DNA from: Diprion similis
Taxonomy: Eukaryota; Arthropoda; Insecta; Hymenoptera; Diprionidae
Length of the DNA: 64,000 nt
Reading direction: 5' to 3'
Assembly: GCF_021155765.1 (NCBI RefSeq)
Contig: NC_060106.1
Span: 9,803,501 to 9,867,500, forward strand
Part shown: positions 38,801 through 50,003 of the stretch, piece after piece
How the letters are laid out: every line of letters begins with the position of its first letter
Position numbering within the stretch: the stretch's first letter is position 1
Position numbers and translations under genes: made by a program
Notes under the pieces: generated by a model
What the model was told of the DNA's origin: nothing
Seen by the model: the letters and a program-made list of their open reading frames with translations, nothing else
The model's database searches: none

Positions 38801-41800
38801 TTTCGAAAAAGCATAATATTGCAAATTGAGTACGCACACATAGGTACATCAGAGAAAAATCCGAGATGTGGAGAGAGATCAGTGGTTTCGCGTATATTGG
38901 AAATGAAAAGCTTTCTATAACGCAGGTGAAACGATAACTGTAGATGGCAATTGGGTATATATTCGTACTGGCATATTCATACTCGTATACCTTCTCGTAC
39001 GAACCTCTAAATACATTATGGCGCAGCCGAGCAGCGTGATGGAGAGGAAAATTGGCGAGGCGACCTTAAAAACCTTGAGTTTCCGATGCTGGTACATATA
39101 ACCGACCAGAACGACGGTTCCAAAGGCACAGGAGACCGACACGGTGAGCAGAGCGATCCTTCAAAGGTAAAATAATGCACTTCTATCACTCTCGTAGGCG
39201 AGTAAAGAATTCATCGTGCATCGTGTGATACATATATCCGATATCCCGACGAGCATTAGCGTAAGATACTCACCTAAAAGGCCAATTATAGGTGGCCAGA
39301 CAAGGTTCCGGGCCTTTGCACGAACTGCATCCTGGTGCACAGGCCAAGCACCGGAAAACCCGCTCGTAGAGGTCGGTCTTGTTCTCTTTCATCTCTTTCC
39401 ACGCAGCTGAAATCAGGCTTGTTATCACAGTGGGAATAGTGTTTTTAGAATTAGACAAGTCGACGCCCCAAGAGTTCCTTGGCAGGATATCTGGCACGGT
39501 GTGAGATTACCGAAATCGTTCTCCGGCAGGGGTTACGATCAAGGGGTACAGAGTCTGACGGAATGCTAATTACCCGAATTTGACCCAGTGTCGGGACTCG
39601 GAAGTGTAATGTATATGCATATTACAAGCAGCGAGCAACTCACGTCGCATTAACGCGGTCTTAGGCTCGGGTCGCGGGACGCAAAGCTGACCTGCAAATT
39701 GCAAATTGCATTCCGAGTTGATTGCTCGAGCGAGCTGAGCTATAGTCACGGTCCCTTTACATCTCGGCTGCCTTGGACAGTCGTTAACGCTCTAAAGTGA
39801 AGAGCTGCAGATGCTGAAGAGATTTGATTCCCGAGCGAAATCGACTTCCTACTACTCGCGGCTGCAGGTATTCGTTCGGTGGAATTATTCAGCATTAATG
39901 ATTCCGCGGAGCCTCGTATATCGGAACCTCGTTTCTCACCTTGGTCAAGCAGCTCGCGTTAAAACAGGAATGCGGCATGAAATTGGTTGTGCTCACGCAA
40001 GGCCTTCGGAAATTCGGGAGCTTTATATTAATCGATACTATTTGGTCGAGGGAGAGGAGTATCGTTAATCAACACCAAATCCGGACACCGAATTACGAGG
40101 AGAAACGAATAGAGAACTCGTAGGAAAAAAAAGAAATCAAGGGTTGAATAACGTGATAAAGAATTTTTAAAATAAAATCCGCGAACGATTGTTTCTTGCA
40201 CATTTAATACGCCTATGGTGATATACATTGTACAACACACAAGAGGAAACTCCCTCTCAGTCAGCCGCACGCGCGATCAAGTTATAATAAGGGAAGTTAT
40301 GCAACAAGGATGATGCTTACCCTCCACGAGAGTCCCATTAAACCCAGACTGATGATGCCCGGCTGTATAAAACCCTGGACGACATCTGCAGACGTAGGCA
40401 CCCTTCATCCACCCGGCACCAACCGTCTTTCCATTAACTCTGCTTGCAGGACTCTGATACTCGCACTGTAACAATTTTTTCATTCCTTGTCAATAACGAG
40501 TCGTAAATTTTTCTCAAGTATAAAAAACTTCGAGAAACGTGCAGAACGATAGAAAAAAATTACTGCACTTATTACTGATGAGATGATATCTCGGTTCAAG
40601 AAAGTCATAGAGAAGTGAGAAAATTGGATTTTTCTCTCGGTCATCCAAGGACGAGAGCCGTCACCTCTGTGGATCAACTTTTAAATTAGGTCTCACCTTC
40701 AAGGTGCTCCCAAAAATTGCCTGTTTTTCACGCGGGCTCGAAATGTGCGTGGGTCTTATGTATTCGTATCTACATGTATAACTTTGCTGGCCAAGTTTGT
40801 CGCCTACATTATGTGAATGTATATTTACCTACTTACTTATCCCGGATCAGAAAAAGCCTGTTGCTGTTTGAAATAAAAACGATTGAATTACACTTGTACA
40901 TGCATAGTCGTACACATCTATAACTCCTTTGAAGCAAAAAGAGGGATTGAATTTTTTCCCGAAACATTTTAGGAATGAGAAAAATTTCTCTTTGCTACAT
41001 CCGAATCCGTTTACCGGGCAAAATGTCGTTATTGCCGTAGTAGAAAAGTTCGATAATAAAATCGCATCTGCATATCTCGCACTGAAATTGCCCGAAAAGC
41101 ATTTCGATCAGCTCTGTAATGAAAATTATTCCAGGCTGCTGGAGTCGAGTAAATTCCTAGTCGTGTAGGTAAACTAACTTGATAAAAATATTGGGACAGT
41201 AAATGAATTTTATTCAGTTCGACGAAAATTCGTGTTCCAGTGAAATCAAATTAAACTTTGTCAATTACAGATAAATTAGTGAAAGTAAGAATGTTCGTTG
41301 ATTCAAGTGAACATTCATGCATAGCAAACAAATTTCCAAGTTATAGGTTCGTAATATATCCAAAATTTCGTTGCCTCTAACACTTCATTTTTCCGGGCAC
41401 GGAAAGTCGACAACTCGAACCGAAAAATCTCCACAGAATTTTACTGATGCATGGGGTAAAAAGTTCAACGTATAGATCTTACCCCAAGATTCTCCAGGGA
41501 GAACACTCGACCCGGAACCACGCCTCGAAGAATTGCCTTCTCAAAATAAATCCATCATCTTGCCCACCGGAGGCCGTACAGTGAAACACGGGGTTCTGGT
41601 CTTACGTTCAAATTTTTTGAAAAAGATTTTTTCCCATTCCACACGAGGAATGTGTCACCTATTAAAGCTGGGCAAGTATTTCCGCTCGAGTTTTCGTGTA
41701 AAGCTCACGACCGGAGCTTCGTGTCTCCGATGTTTGATTGGAATTAAGATTCGTTTATTGAAAAATTAAATTAAATATTTTCGCGTTCATCGGATCGAGT

Positions 41801-42950
41801 TGAACCCGCCCCTGTATCCGATGTATGCGGATATTTCTACGCCCACGTTCGAATTGCGAGGGGATTTCCTCGCGCAGCGAGAGTAGCTATACAATACAGC
41901 TGTAGATATGTATGTTCGTTGAGTATATTTAAATTTGTTGCTACCCGGTTTACGCGTAAGTAGTCCAGGCAGCTAAGCGTATTTCTCGGCCCCTCGAGTC
42001 GACACTGATGGCGAGAGAATCCAAGCTCGAGATTTGATCAGTCTGCATGTATTGGGTGAAATATCGGAGAGTATAAAGCCGGCGCAGTTTTACCCGCCCA
42101 AAAATATCAGTATCAACTTGCGTGACTTATAGCGTCGTAAATTGAAAAAAAAGGAAGCTAAAATGCTAGAGAAAAAATTCACTCCCTGGCGTTATATTTC
42201 AAACGGAATAATTTATACTACGTAGAAAACTTATGTCGCATAATTGGACCTGCATTTATCTTATATAGTGGGAAATTTTGGGTTATTAAATTTTATATTC
42301 GCATTTTACCAAAAGTAGTGTTACAGGTATATGTGAGCAATAATACGCGAGAAATATGAAAAAATTGTGAAGCATATTTTCTACGTGGCGTCTGATAATA
42401 ATGCCATCAGACACGGAGTGTGTGGTACATAAAAGCAGGGTGCGAAGTTATTCGTAGTTTCTGCTAAATAGAACTGCTACTGCGTGAGTATAAGCGTGGC
42501 TTAAATGTTCTAGTCATGATATTTTCTGTAATAAGGAGACGTCGGAATGAAAAATGTATAATTAAATTTCGAGGACGCAGTTATTAAATTATGATAACGA
42601 CGGTGGGTGTGTCAGTTATGTACAATATCATGATTCCACGCCCTCGTAAAAGAAACATCAACTTCCCTGCCGTGCCAAATGAATTAAATGCAAAATGATG
42701 AGGCGCGTATTTATATCTATTTTTTCCAGCCACGGCAAACATTCTTACTTGAAACGAATGGCGCGTAGTAGGTACCTTATGCGCCTCATGGCGGCTGTGC
42801 AGGTACCTACTTCATTAAGAATAAATAAGAAAAGATGAAGGAAATAAAGACCGACACTTGAGAAGGCTATCGTAAGTCCTGAAAGTGAGGAAAAAGAAGC
42901 ACATACGCGAAACTCGAGAACAAAAGCAGTCTATAGGTAGGTGTATACAT

Positions 42951-42992
<42 letters not shown>

Positions 42993-45900
42993 AGAGAGAA
43001 ACGCATCGAGGAGGAGAAACAGAGAAAAGAAACCCGTCAAACTTTGTCCGGGAAGTTCGCTACCCACATCTTACTCATTCGCGATACCGTCAACCGCCTC
43101 CGCACTCAAGAAATCGGGTCAAATCGATCTTCGGGAAAACTCAAACTTGAACGCGACTGTCCGTCCGTCCGTCCGTCCGTCCGCTTGTGCAAAGGACAGC
43201 GAAATAATGCCCGGAAATCTGGCCTCTGCACTTACCTGTGTCGTCGAATGGCACTTGTGGGTCCCCCGAAAAGACGCAATTTGATTTTCAGAGGATGCTT
43301 CTTCGTGCGTCGTCTGCTCCAGGTCACACTGGTTCACCTCCAGGTCACTCACGTCGACGTCCATGCTGAGGAAATCCCGGATCCTGGAGCCGGGTGCGAC
43401 ATCGTGAATTATTCGGTAATATGTACCGACCTGACTGATATAATTTACTGAATAATGATAACAGAGATCAAATTTCACCCCACGATGAGGTACATCGATT
43501 TTCGATATGTTTAACATATACGCTGCCTGGCTGATCCTCGAGTACCTGTCCCTAATTACCGGTGTGTTCGATCCACACAGTCGGTTCGCCTCGAGGATGC
43601 TTGATATCGCATTTCTGACTTTGACATCAAAGTTGCTGATTAACTGATGAGGGAAGCTACCGGATCTCGACTCTCCACTCTTATGATAATTTCGGCAATA
43701 CCGTAAATCAAATGTGTATGTGGGGACCAAATTAATCATCAACGTGAAATTTCATTGTCCCGTCCGACGCGAGGAGAAGGTAACATTCCGTTGTCAACCT
43801 GGGTTGCGTTGTTTTATTATTATATCCAAGTGTACGTTGGATAAGAGGGTTGGCTTATCATGGACCGGAGTCTGAAGTTATTGTCAAATATTATACTAAA
43901 TTGCCACTTATAGGTAAACCGAAAATTTGACCTTTTCGAAAATGTATGATTTTTTTTGTAATGACAACTTCATTATTTCCACGATTCATGCTGCAAGTTT
44001 ATTCACCTGTTTTTTCAATTTTCGCGAAAGTGAATCGACGTAGTTTAACTTGGAGAATATTCTGGTGGAATTCATTGCTCGCTTGATAATCGTCACAGAA
44101 TATTTAGCTTTCCTTAAAACAAAATCGCACAGCCAATTCGAATGGAAAATAAACAGTAATTTTCCGACAAGTTGTGAATGCGAATTGAGCTACGGCGAAA
44201 ATCAGTCCGGTAATCAGTTTGTATTATACTTGCCAACCCTGAGTGTAGTACCCTTATCGTATACGTAATTCATGCAGCAGTTTGCCGACGAGCGCCTCTG
44301 TTAATTGACTCGAATTACCCGGTAACAATTTGCGATTCACAAATTGCCTATGTATCAATTCAAAATCGTTAATTACTTGAATATCATGTAGTGATATCGG
44401 AGGATTGAGGATGGGACCGGGGCCTAGCCATAATCCGTAATTGAATTTTATGATAATTTCAGAGTCTGCAGATAATTATATCAAAGCAAACAAGGCGCCC
44501 CGTGATTTTGCGACACGTATGGAAATGTTGGATGAACTTGTACAAACGAGCATGAAAATTAAGGAAATGATCGGTATGAGCTTACTTCAATTTTCCGATT
44601 CATCAATCAAGTATAGGTCAGAAACTTGTTTCGTTCTATCGATCACTGAAAATTTGTGACAATTGTGTCGAACTGCCTATTGAAGAATTGTTGAAGATTA
44701 TAACTCGCCTGACCTGACCTGAAAAACTTTTCAGTGAAAAAAGAATTTCTCAAGAAAATTCTTTAATTTTATTCGATGAAATGTGAAATTATTGAAAAAA
44801 AAATTCAGCCAGATTTTTTTATAATACTTATACCTATGTTGAAGAAATTCGTTGTACCAGAATTTATTTTGTTCATACTGCGGTTAGATATCATGACAGT
44901 TGAAATCATTCAACCGATCGACTAATTTAAACCTTTACACGTTTACAAGTCTTTCTCAAAGGGCAACTGCGACGTAACCGAATCCATGCCTATACCTTAC
45001 ATCCCATATTTCCCAAATCGTCAAAGTAAACTTATCGCAGCCCTTTCGGATGAAATAACAGCCCTTGGGAGGTGCACGATGTTCCACTTTATCGGTAGAG
45101 TACGTATTCATTACACAAGTATCTCTCGATAAAGGATCACCGCGTAATTGGTGAAATACTAACCCATGGCGATTCGGAGGAGGGACGCTGACGCTGTAGG
45201 AGATGAGCCAGCGGTGTTCCTTGCATGAGAAGTACGGAAGGGTCCACCATCCCCTGTAGGATTCAATCGCTGGTGACTGCATGAACTTCGGCGACCTGGG
45301 ATCACACACAAACGCCACACCGCCATAGAAACTTCAAACTCACCCTCAAATCCTCTGGATTTCACATCAACTGAGCTCTTCACAAGATCTGGGCGTAACT
45401 TTATGCACAATTTCTTCGAGATTACTTATACGGCTGGAATAACCGACGAATCTACTTTACATTGCATGTAATCGTGAATTTGAGGAGACTAACGAAGAGA
45501 CAAGTAAGTAATCCAAACGCTGCTTCGCAACTTGACTTTGCTCTACAAGCTCAGCTCAGTTTACAAAATCAAAGCAAACGAGGACGTTCTTTCGTATCTC
45601 GCACGAGTTTCTATGACCTGACGTTCGCATAGCGATGAAGTGGGGATGAATGGCGATGATATTGTGAATTTTTGGTGTCCCTGTCTTCGGTCTCACGATC
45701 AGTTCACGTTCAAGTTCAGATTCGCGACGCGACGCGTTGCAGCTCTGCAGAACAGATCGCGGCAGTGGATGCGACGTGAAAAGTATACATAATAACGGCA
45801 AAATTCAGATTACAGAGAAGCGATATTATAGACAGGATACAGATCGAAATTGATTTCCGCGCGAGAGAAAAATTCTACTAACTTCTAGATTTCTCACTAG

Positions 45901-48900
45901 AAATTCTTCTAGATTTAAACTATGAAAAAATCTTGCTCGAGTTTCAATTGCTGTGCAATATATAATATAATAATAAGCACGTATATATATAATGTACAGA
46001 ATAATTAATTAAGTAAAGAGTTGAAACTAATAGCAATCAATATCATGACAAGTATAAAATACGAAGTTTATATATAATGTTATAACAATATATAAATATA
46101 TAATATTCATAAGCGAAATTAGTGCAAGTGCGACGACTGCTGAAACGGAAAGTGCGATTTAGCGAGTGGTTGGCAGACGTGTGTGCGGGCGAGTGAAATT
46201 ACGGTGCGATCATAAGTATATAAGAATTGTAGTAAATGAACATTGAGGAAGAGGACAATAAAACATATGTATATACATACATACATACATATTTGTATGT
46301 ATACGTGTATATCTATATTGGAGTGGCTCTAAAATAAGGGTCGACAAAATGCGACTTTACCGCCACCAAAAATCGTTTCCAAATAAATAAATTACAACCC
46401 AGGCGAAAGTGATTCTAGAATCGTATCCGTAAGCAAGTGTCGTCTGCAATTTAAACAGCGTTAGTTTTCCGCAGAACATTTCGCGTTATTGTTTTTCCCC
46501 TCGTTCGGTTAGTATCAAAGAATCCGAAATTCACTGAACCAACATTGTCAGTAGATATGAAATATTTTCCGCACGAATATTGTTCCAGCTATTTATTATA
46601 GTATTGGCTGTAGACCTTGTATTAAAATAAATTTCAGATGTATGAAAATGTTCACCGAACTTTGGGGGTAAATGATAACTCGAAATATCCTCACTACCAA
46701 CGTTATTCAAATGAAAAAGAAAACCCGCTTTATATAAGTGTAATTCGGATACAGAGTTTCGCTTTGGCACAGATTTTGATTTATTTGTTGAAAGCCGATT
46801 CGGTCAGGGTGAAAGTCTTCTTCCAAACTCCATAAAGAGCCACTCTAATCCATATACATTGTATGTACAATGTACATATATGAACCGATCAGCATCGGCG
46901 CCCTCGACGGAAGGCAACGTCAGTCATCCTCGCCTTCTGCTCGTCGTTGACGTAATTTTGAGAGACTACTTGCTGCCGTCGACGTCGAGGGGCCCGCGAT
47001 TCGATGAAAATCAGAAATCAAACCTGAGCCCAGGACTCGTGTCGGCGTCCTCGAACCAGGGAAGCTTCGGATCCGGTCGGGAACCAGACTGGAGAGCGTG
47101 GTTCTCATCCCGGGAGCGAAGGGGCTCACCCATACCCCCGGGGGCCCGTTCCCACCACGTGGACCCAACGATGACCCCTGTCGATGCGTTCAACGCAACG
47201 ACTTTGGTGGCGACGGCGTCGTCGACGGAGGCGAGAAGCGACCGTGCGACGGCGTCCAGGAGAGCTGGGGACCAGAATTCGACGCACTTGAGGCTTGACG
47301 GAAGCGGATAACCGGATGTAGGAGGATGTCCGCGTGCGAGGTGCGAAGGTATTCGCGAACTGACGCGTTTGTCATATACTTATAGGTATAATATACGCAG
47401 TTGAAATCCAGGAGTCGAGATTGCGAGAAGGCTGAAGGACCTTAAAACGGGAATTCAACCCTGGTAATGCACGGAGGGTGAAACTATCAGGTCGTTGATT
47501 GTTCGGGGTCACTGCGGAAACACCTAGCTGCAGTTATCGAATCAGGGTAAGCGATTTTGCCACCCGACACATGTTCATTAGCTGATGATTAATCGACCCG
47601 TGGGAAATTCCGACACATATATCCTATATCGCGGTGTGACTTCGTCCCGGCATAACTACCCCCGCGCGATACAACCACCCAGTTTTTCTATAATCTCAGT
47701 AATATTTAGTTGCCAGAATGTACGATGAAATAAAACTCCGTACAGATATCCAAAGATTACAACAATTTCAGAATAAGACAAATTCTGGTTCCGGTTACGT
47801 CTCTACGTTGAAGATCATATTTTCCAGAGTATCTTCATGCCGGACCATATGTCGTACTTATAAATGTGGTAATGTTCCACAAATATTTGTACGAAATAGT
47901 CTAGTCCACTTCGCGGTGAGGGAAATACTTTTCCAAAAGAGTACGTATAATATATGGTACAAGGAAGAATGTCGGAATTGAAACAGATTCCATACATTCC
48001 AAAACTTGACCGAACTACCGTATCACGAGGGATTTTATCACCGCTATCCACCATCGCCAAAATCCACCTCCACACAGAATTACTCTCGCGTTTCAGTGAC
48101 AAATGTAATGTCATCTCCCGGACTGCAACGAGACATTTGCGTCTGACATTGGATTACGTATGGGAATCCCCCGCCAATCAAACGCTGTTTTGCGGTGACC
48201 CGGCTGTTCGTCAGGCAGTGCGGAGTATCCTGTATCCTGTTGGTGACAAGCAGGGCTTAGGATAGGTAATTCTATGTACGTACTGTTGTGGCGAGCGACA
48301 CCCAGGTCTTGGAGCATCATGGCAGCCATGTCGGCCTTTTGACGAGCCGTGTCGTACCGGCGAGGATCCAGGGCGGCGAGGAGGGACTTGTAGCCGGAAC
48401 CGGTGGCGCAAGCTTCCCCGAGGGATCCGGTGGACGCAGCCTCGATCACCGTCAGGGCCTCCTCTATGCTGGCCTGAGAATCGAGAGGAAGCGGCTTAAG
48501 GATTATGGGACGCACGGTAGGCTCGACAATCTGGCGAGACAAAAAAGTGACTAGACAGAGGTTTAAAAGGTGTCATTGAACGTCGTCGAGTTAAGTATGA
48601 TGTGAAGATCAGTCCCCGTGATTTAGAAAAATATGTTTGAAGACTGGATTTCAACCGTAAGAACCGTCTTATCATTAACGTCAGACAAATCATATTATTC
48701 AACTGCATTTTTTTACTTTTTTTTTGTTTCTTTTTTACCGAGACATCCATCTAGTTTTTCTAATTCTGATAAACAATAGTTTATTTTATCTATGAATAAA
48801 TAATTGAATACACTACAAGTCGTCTGAGAATGAGAGAGATTTTCTTTTTGAGCTCGTCTGTTGATAAAAGAAATCCAATATCTGGATCTAACTCAGACGA

Positions 48901-49987
48901 TCTACGAAAAATATATTTACGAATCAAAAGAGATAATATTAATCAGAATCAGACAAGCAATGTAAATTATTCTATGAAAAATGATAGAATAATGCCATTC
49001 TTTTAAAGTTGTTAACATAATAAAATCCTTACGTTTATAATTCAGTGTTAAACATTTTTCATCGTATGTTACAAAGACTTTCCTAGTTATATGTAACCGG
49101 ATTAACTTCAATGGGACTTTCTAAGGAAGTTAGTTGGCCAAAATCGATAATTGTATTAATTTTATTAAAAGATAATCTCACATTGAGTATTCATAAAATT
49201 GTTATATTCTTAATCTAAGAAGCTCTCTGAAAATACAGACATTCAAGAAAATACTGGAATTGTAAACAAAAATTTAGACATCGATATTTTATGTTAAAAT
49301 GCGACAAAGTTATTAAAAATCTGTAGTAGATTTATTCGATTTCACTACTTAATGGCTCATTTCATTTAGAAGACTATTTTCTACAAATCTGCAAAAAAAA
49401 TTTTTCTCATGCTGGTATCATGAAATATTGAACTTTACAATTTTGAACAAACGTTAATTGCGATCAACATATACCAATATTGAATTGACTGGTGAAAAAA
49501 AAACGAAATTCCATTCCAATCAATTCGTAGAAACTGTTCTCTTGAATCAGTTTTTCTAATCTCAAAGAGATCTCCTCATAAGACAAATACATCATGTCCG
49601 ACTGACTCGTAATAAGATTAACAATACGTATTGATTTTTGCCCATCCAACCACCTCAAGTTCCCAAGGAATTACCGGAGCGAGTAAACTTCTCTATCCGC
49701 GTCACCCCTTGACCCTGATACGATTGTCAACGAAGCGAGGCACGAACGACGTTACCCGTTTTCCAATCCTGATATAAAATGGCGCCTCGCCCCTTTGACA
49801 AGCCCATTCCCCCTGGTCGAAACCAAGGGCCCAGAATAGCTTCGTCCTCTACTCGCGGGAAACTCACCTTCTCGAGATAGGATCCTTCGGGATCAGATGG
49901 GGACGTCGATGCCGAGGTCGGGTTAGCTCCGGACAACGTGGACACCGTTACCGTGAGCAGCAGGGCCGCGAGCCAGGACGAGCCCAT
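35115..49987 (-). CDS. Gpr158: GPR158/GPR179-like class C G-protein-coupled receptor, 15 coding exons
   Basis: Coding exons in transcript order: 49987-49868, 48530-48284, 47264-47024, 45295-45164, 43365-43236, 40465-40321, 39406-39274, 39158-39005, 38450-38341, 37438-37224, 36414-36276, 36058-35953, 35851-35705, 35621-35445 and 35381-35115. All phases agree; the joined frame gives 820 residues. Order: signal peptide (1-20), Cache-like ectodomain (about 60-270), EGF-like and Cys-rich region (260-374), seven membrane segments (384-625), coiled coil (about 660-700) and an Arg/Glu-rich end. Vertebrate GPR158 is an orphan-type class C receptor reported to sense glycine and to act with RGS7-Gbeta5 at the plasma membrane of neurons; the fly relative is CG31760. 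Role here is by family. Least certain are the acceptor of exon 3 and the last exon. Confidence 0.9.
35953..39158 (-). other. Receptor seven-transmembrane exons
   Basis: Exons 8-12 encode the membrane core. Segment 1 is [20 protein letters not shown] (384 on), segment 2 lies around [18 protein letters not shown], segment 3 includes [15 protein letters not shown] (457-471), segment 4 is [18 protein letters not shown], then [11 protein letters not shown] in extracellular loop 2 with its conserved Cys, segment 5 [15 protein letters not shown], segment 6 [18 protein letters not shown], and segment 7 ending TVFLVFGPK (616-624). The FGPK and KTWR motifs are characteristic of class C receptors. The exon 8 donor (GAG/GTTCGT) is suboptimal but phase requires it. 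Confidence 0.9.
37878..37903. repeat. TTTCA pentanucleotide repeat
   Basis: About five tandem TTTCA/TTCCA units in an intron of the receptor gene. Confidence 0.85.
39274..40465 (-). other. Receptor EGF-like and Cys-rich exons
   Basis: Exon 6 (40465-40321) starts at Cys291 and carries [10 protein letters not shown] (314-323), an EGF-like hallmark, then FNGTLVE. Exon 7 (39406-39274) carries the glycosylation sequon N347-K-T and the dense cysteine motif at C358, C361, C365, C368 and C374 just before the first membrane segment, like the Cys-rich linker of class C receptors. Confidence 0.85.
42955..42989. repeat. AT dinucleotide microsatellite
   Basis: About seventeen AT units in a receptor intron, preceded by ACAT units. 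It creates Ile/Tyr-rich false translations on both strands. Confidence 0.95.
43159..43183. repeat. CCGT tetranucleotide repeat
   Basis: About six tandem CCGT units lie 50 bases from receptor exon 5, on the intron side of its donor. Confidence 0.9.
43236..49987 (-). other. Receptor signal peptide and Cache-like ectodomain exons
   Basis: Exon 1 encodes a hydrophobic leader ([20 protein letters not shown]). Exons 2-4 encode a ligand-binding-type module with helices (residues 60-150, including ALLAALDP-like and [10 protein letters not shown] segments), [10 protein letters not shown] with a glycosylation sequon, and paired Trp motifs ([25 protein letters not shown]) typical of Cache folds in GPR158 relatives. 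Exon 5 adds [13 protein letters not shown] (248-260), the end of the Cache unit, and the first EGF-like cysteines. Exon 3 acceptor was chosen as CCCCAG before 47264 because it alone fits the phase-1 end of exon 2 at a GT; an in-frame AAG acceptor nearby would not. Confidence 0.75.
46275..46290. repeat. ACAT tetranucleotide repeat
   Basis: Four tandem ACAT units in a TA-rich part of a receptor intron, at the edge of a possible inverted-repeat element. Confidence 0.8.
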
Positions 49988-50003
49988 CCCGCGCCCTGCT
50001 CAT
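49923..50003 (-). promoter_or_regulatory. Overlapping upstream ORF at the receptor start
   Basis: The first coding exon appears to begin at 50008, after an acceptor ending CCGACAG. An ATG at 50003, only five bases in, opens a 26-codon frame in a different phase that ends with TAA at 49923, inside the receptor coding sequence. Its context is weak (C at -3), while the receptor ATG at 49987 has G at -3 and G at +4. Leaky scanning would be needed to make the receptor. Confidence 0.5.

Noticed and set aside
42072..42111. TATAAA followed by TCAGT, resembling a core promoter on the plus strand
   Set aside because: Spacing of about 37 bases is too long, and it lies antisense in a receptor intron with no gene downstream.
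42885..43451. 188-codon plus-strand frame
   Set aside because: It crosses an AT microsatellite and a CCGT repeat and is antisense to receptor exon 5.
46859..47311. 150-codon plus-strand frame
   Set aside because: It is the antisense shadow of receptor exon 3, whose minus-strand reading fits the Cache-like ectodomain and neighbouring phases.
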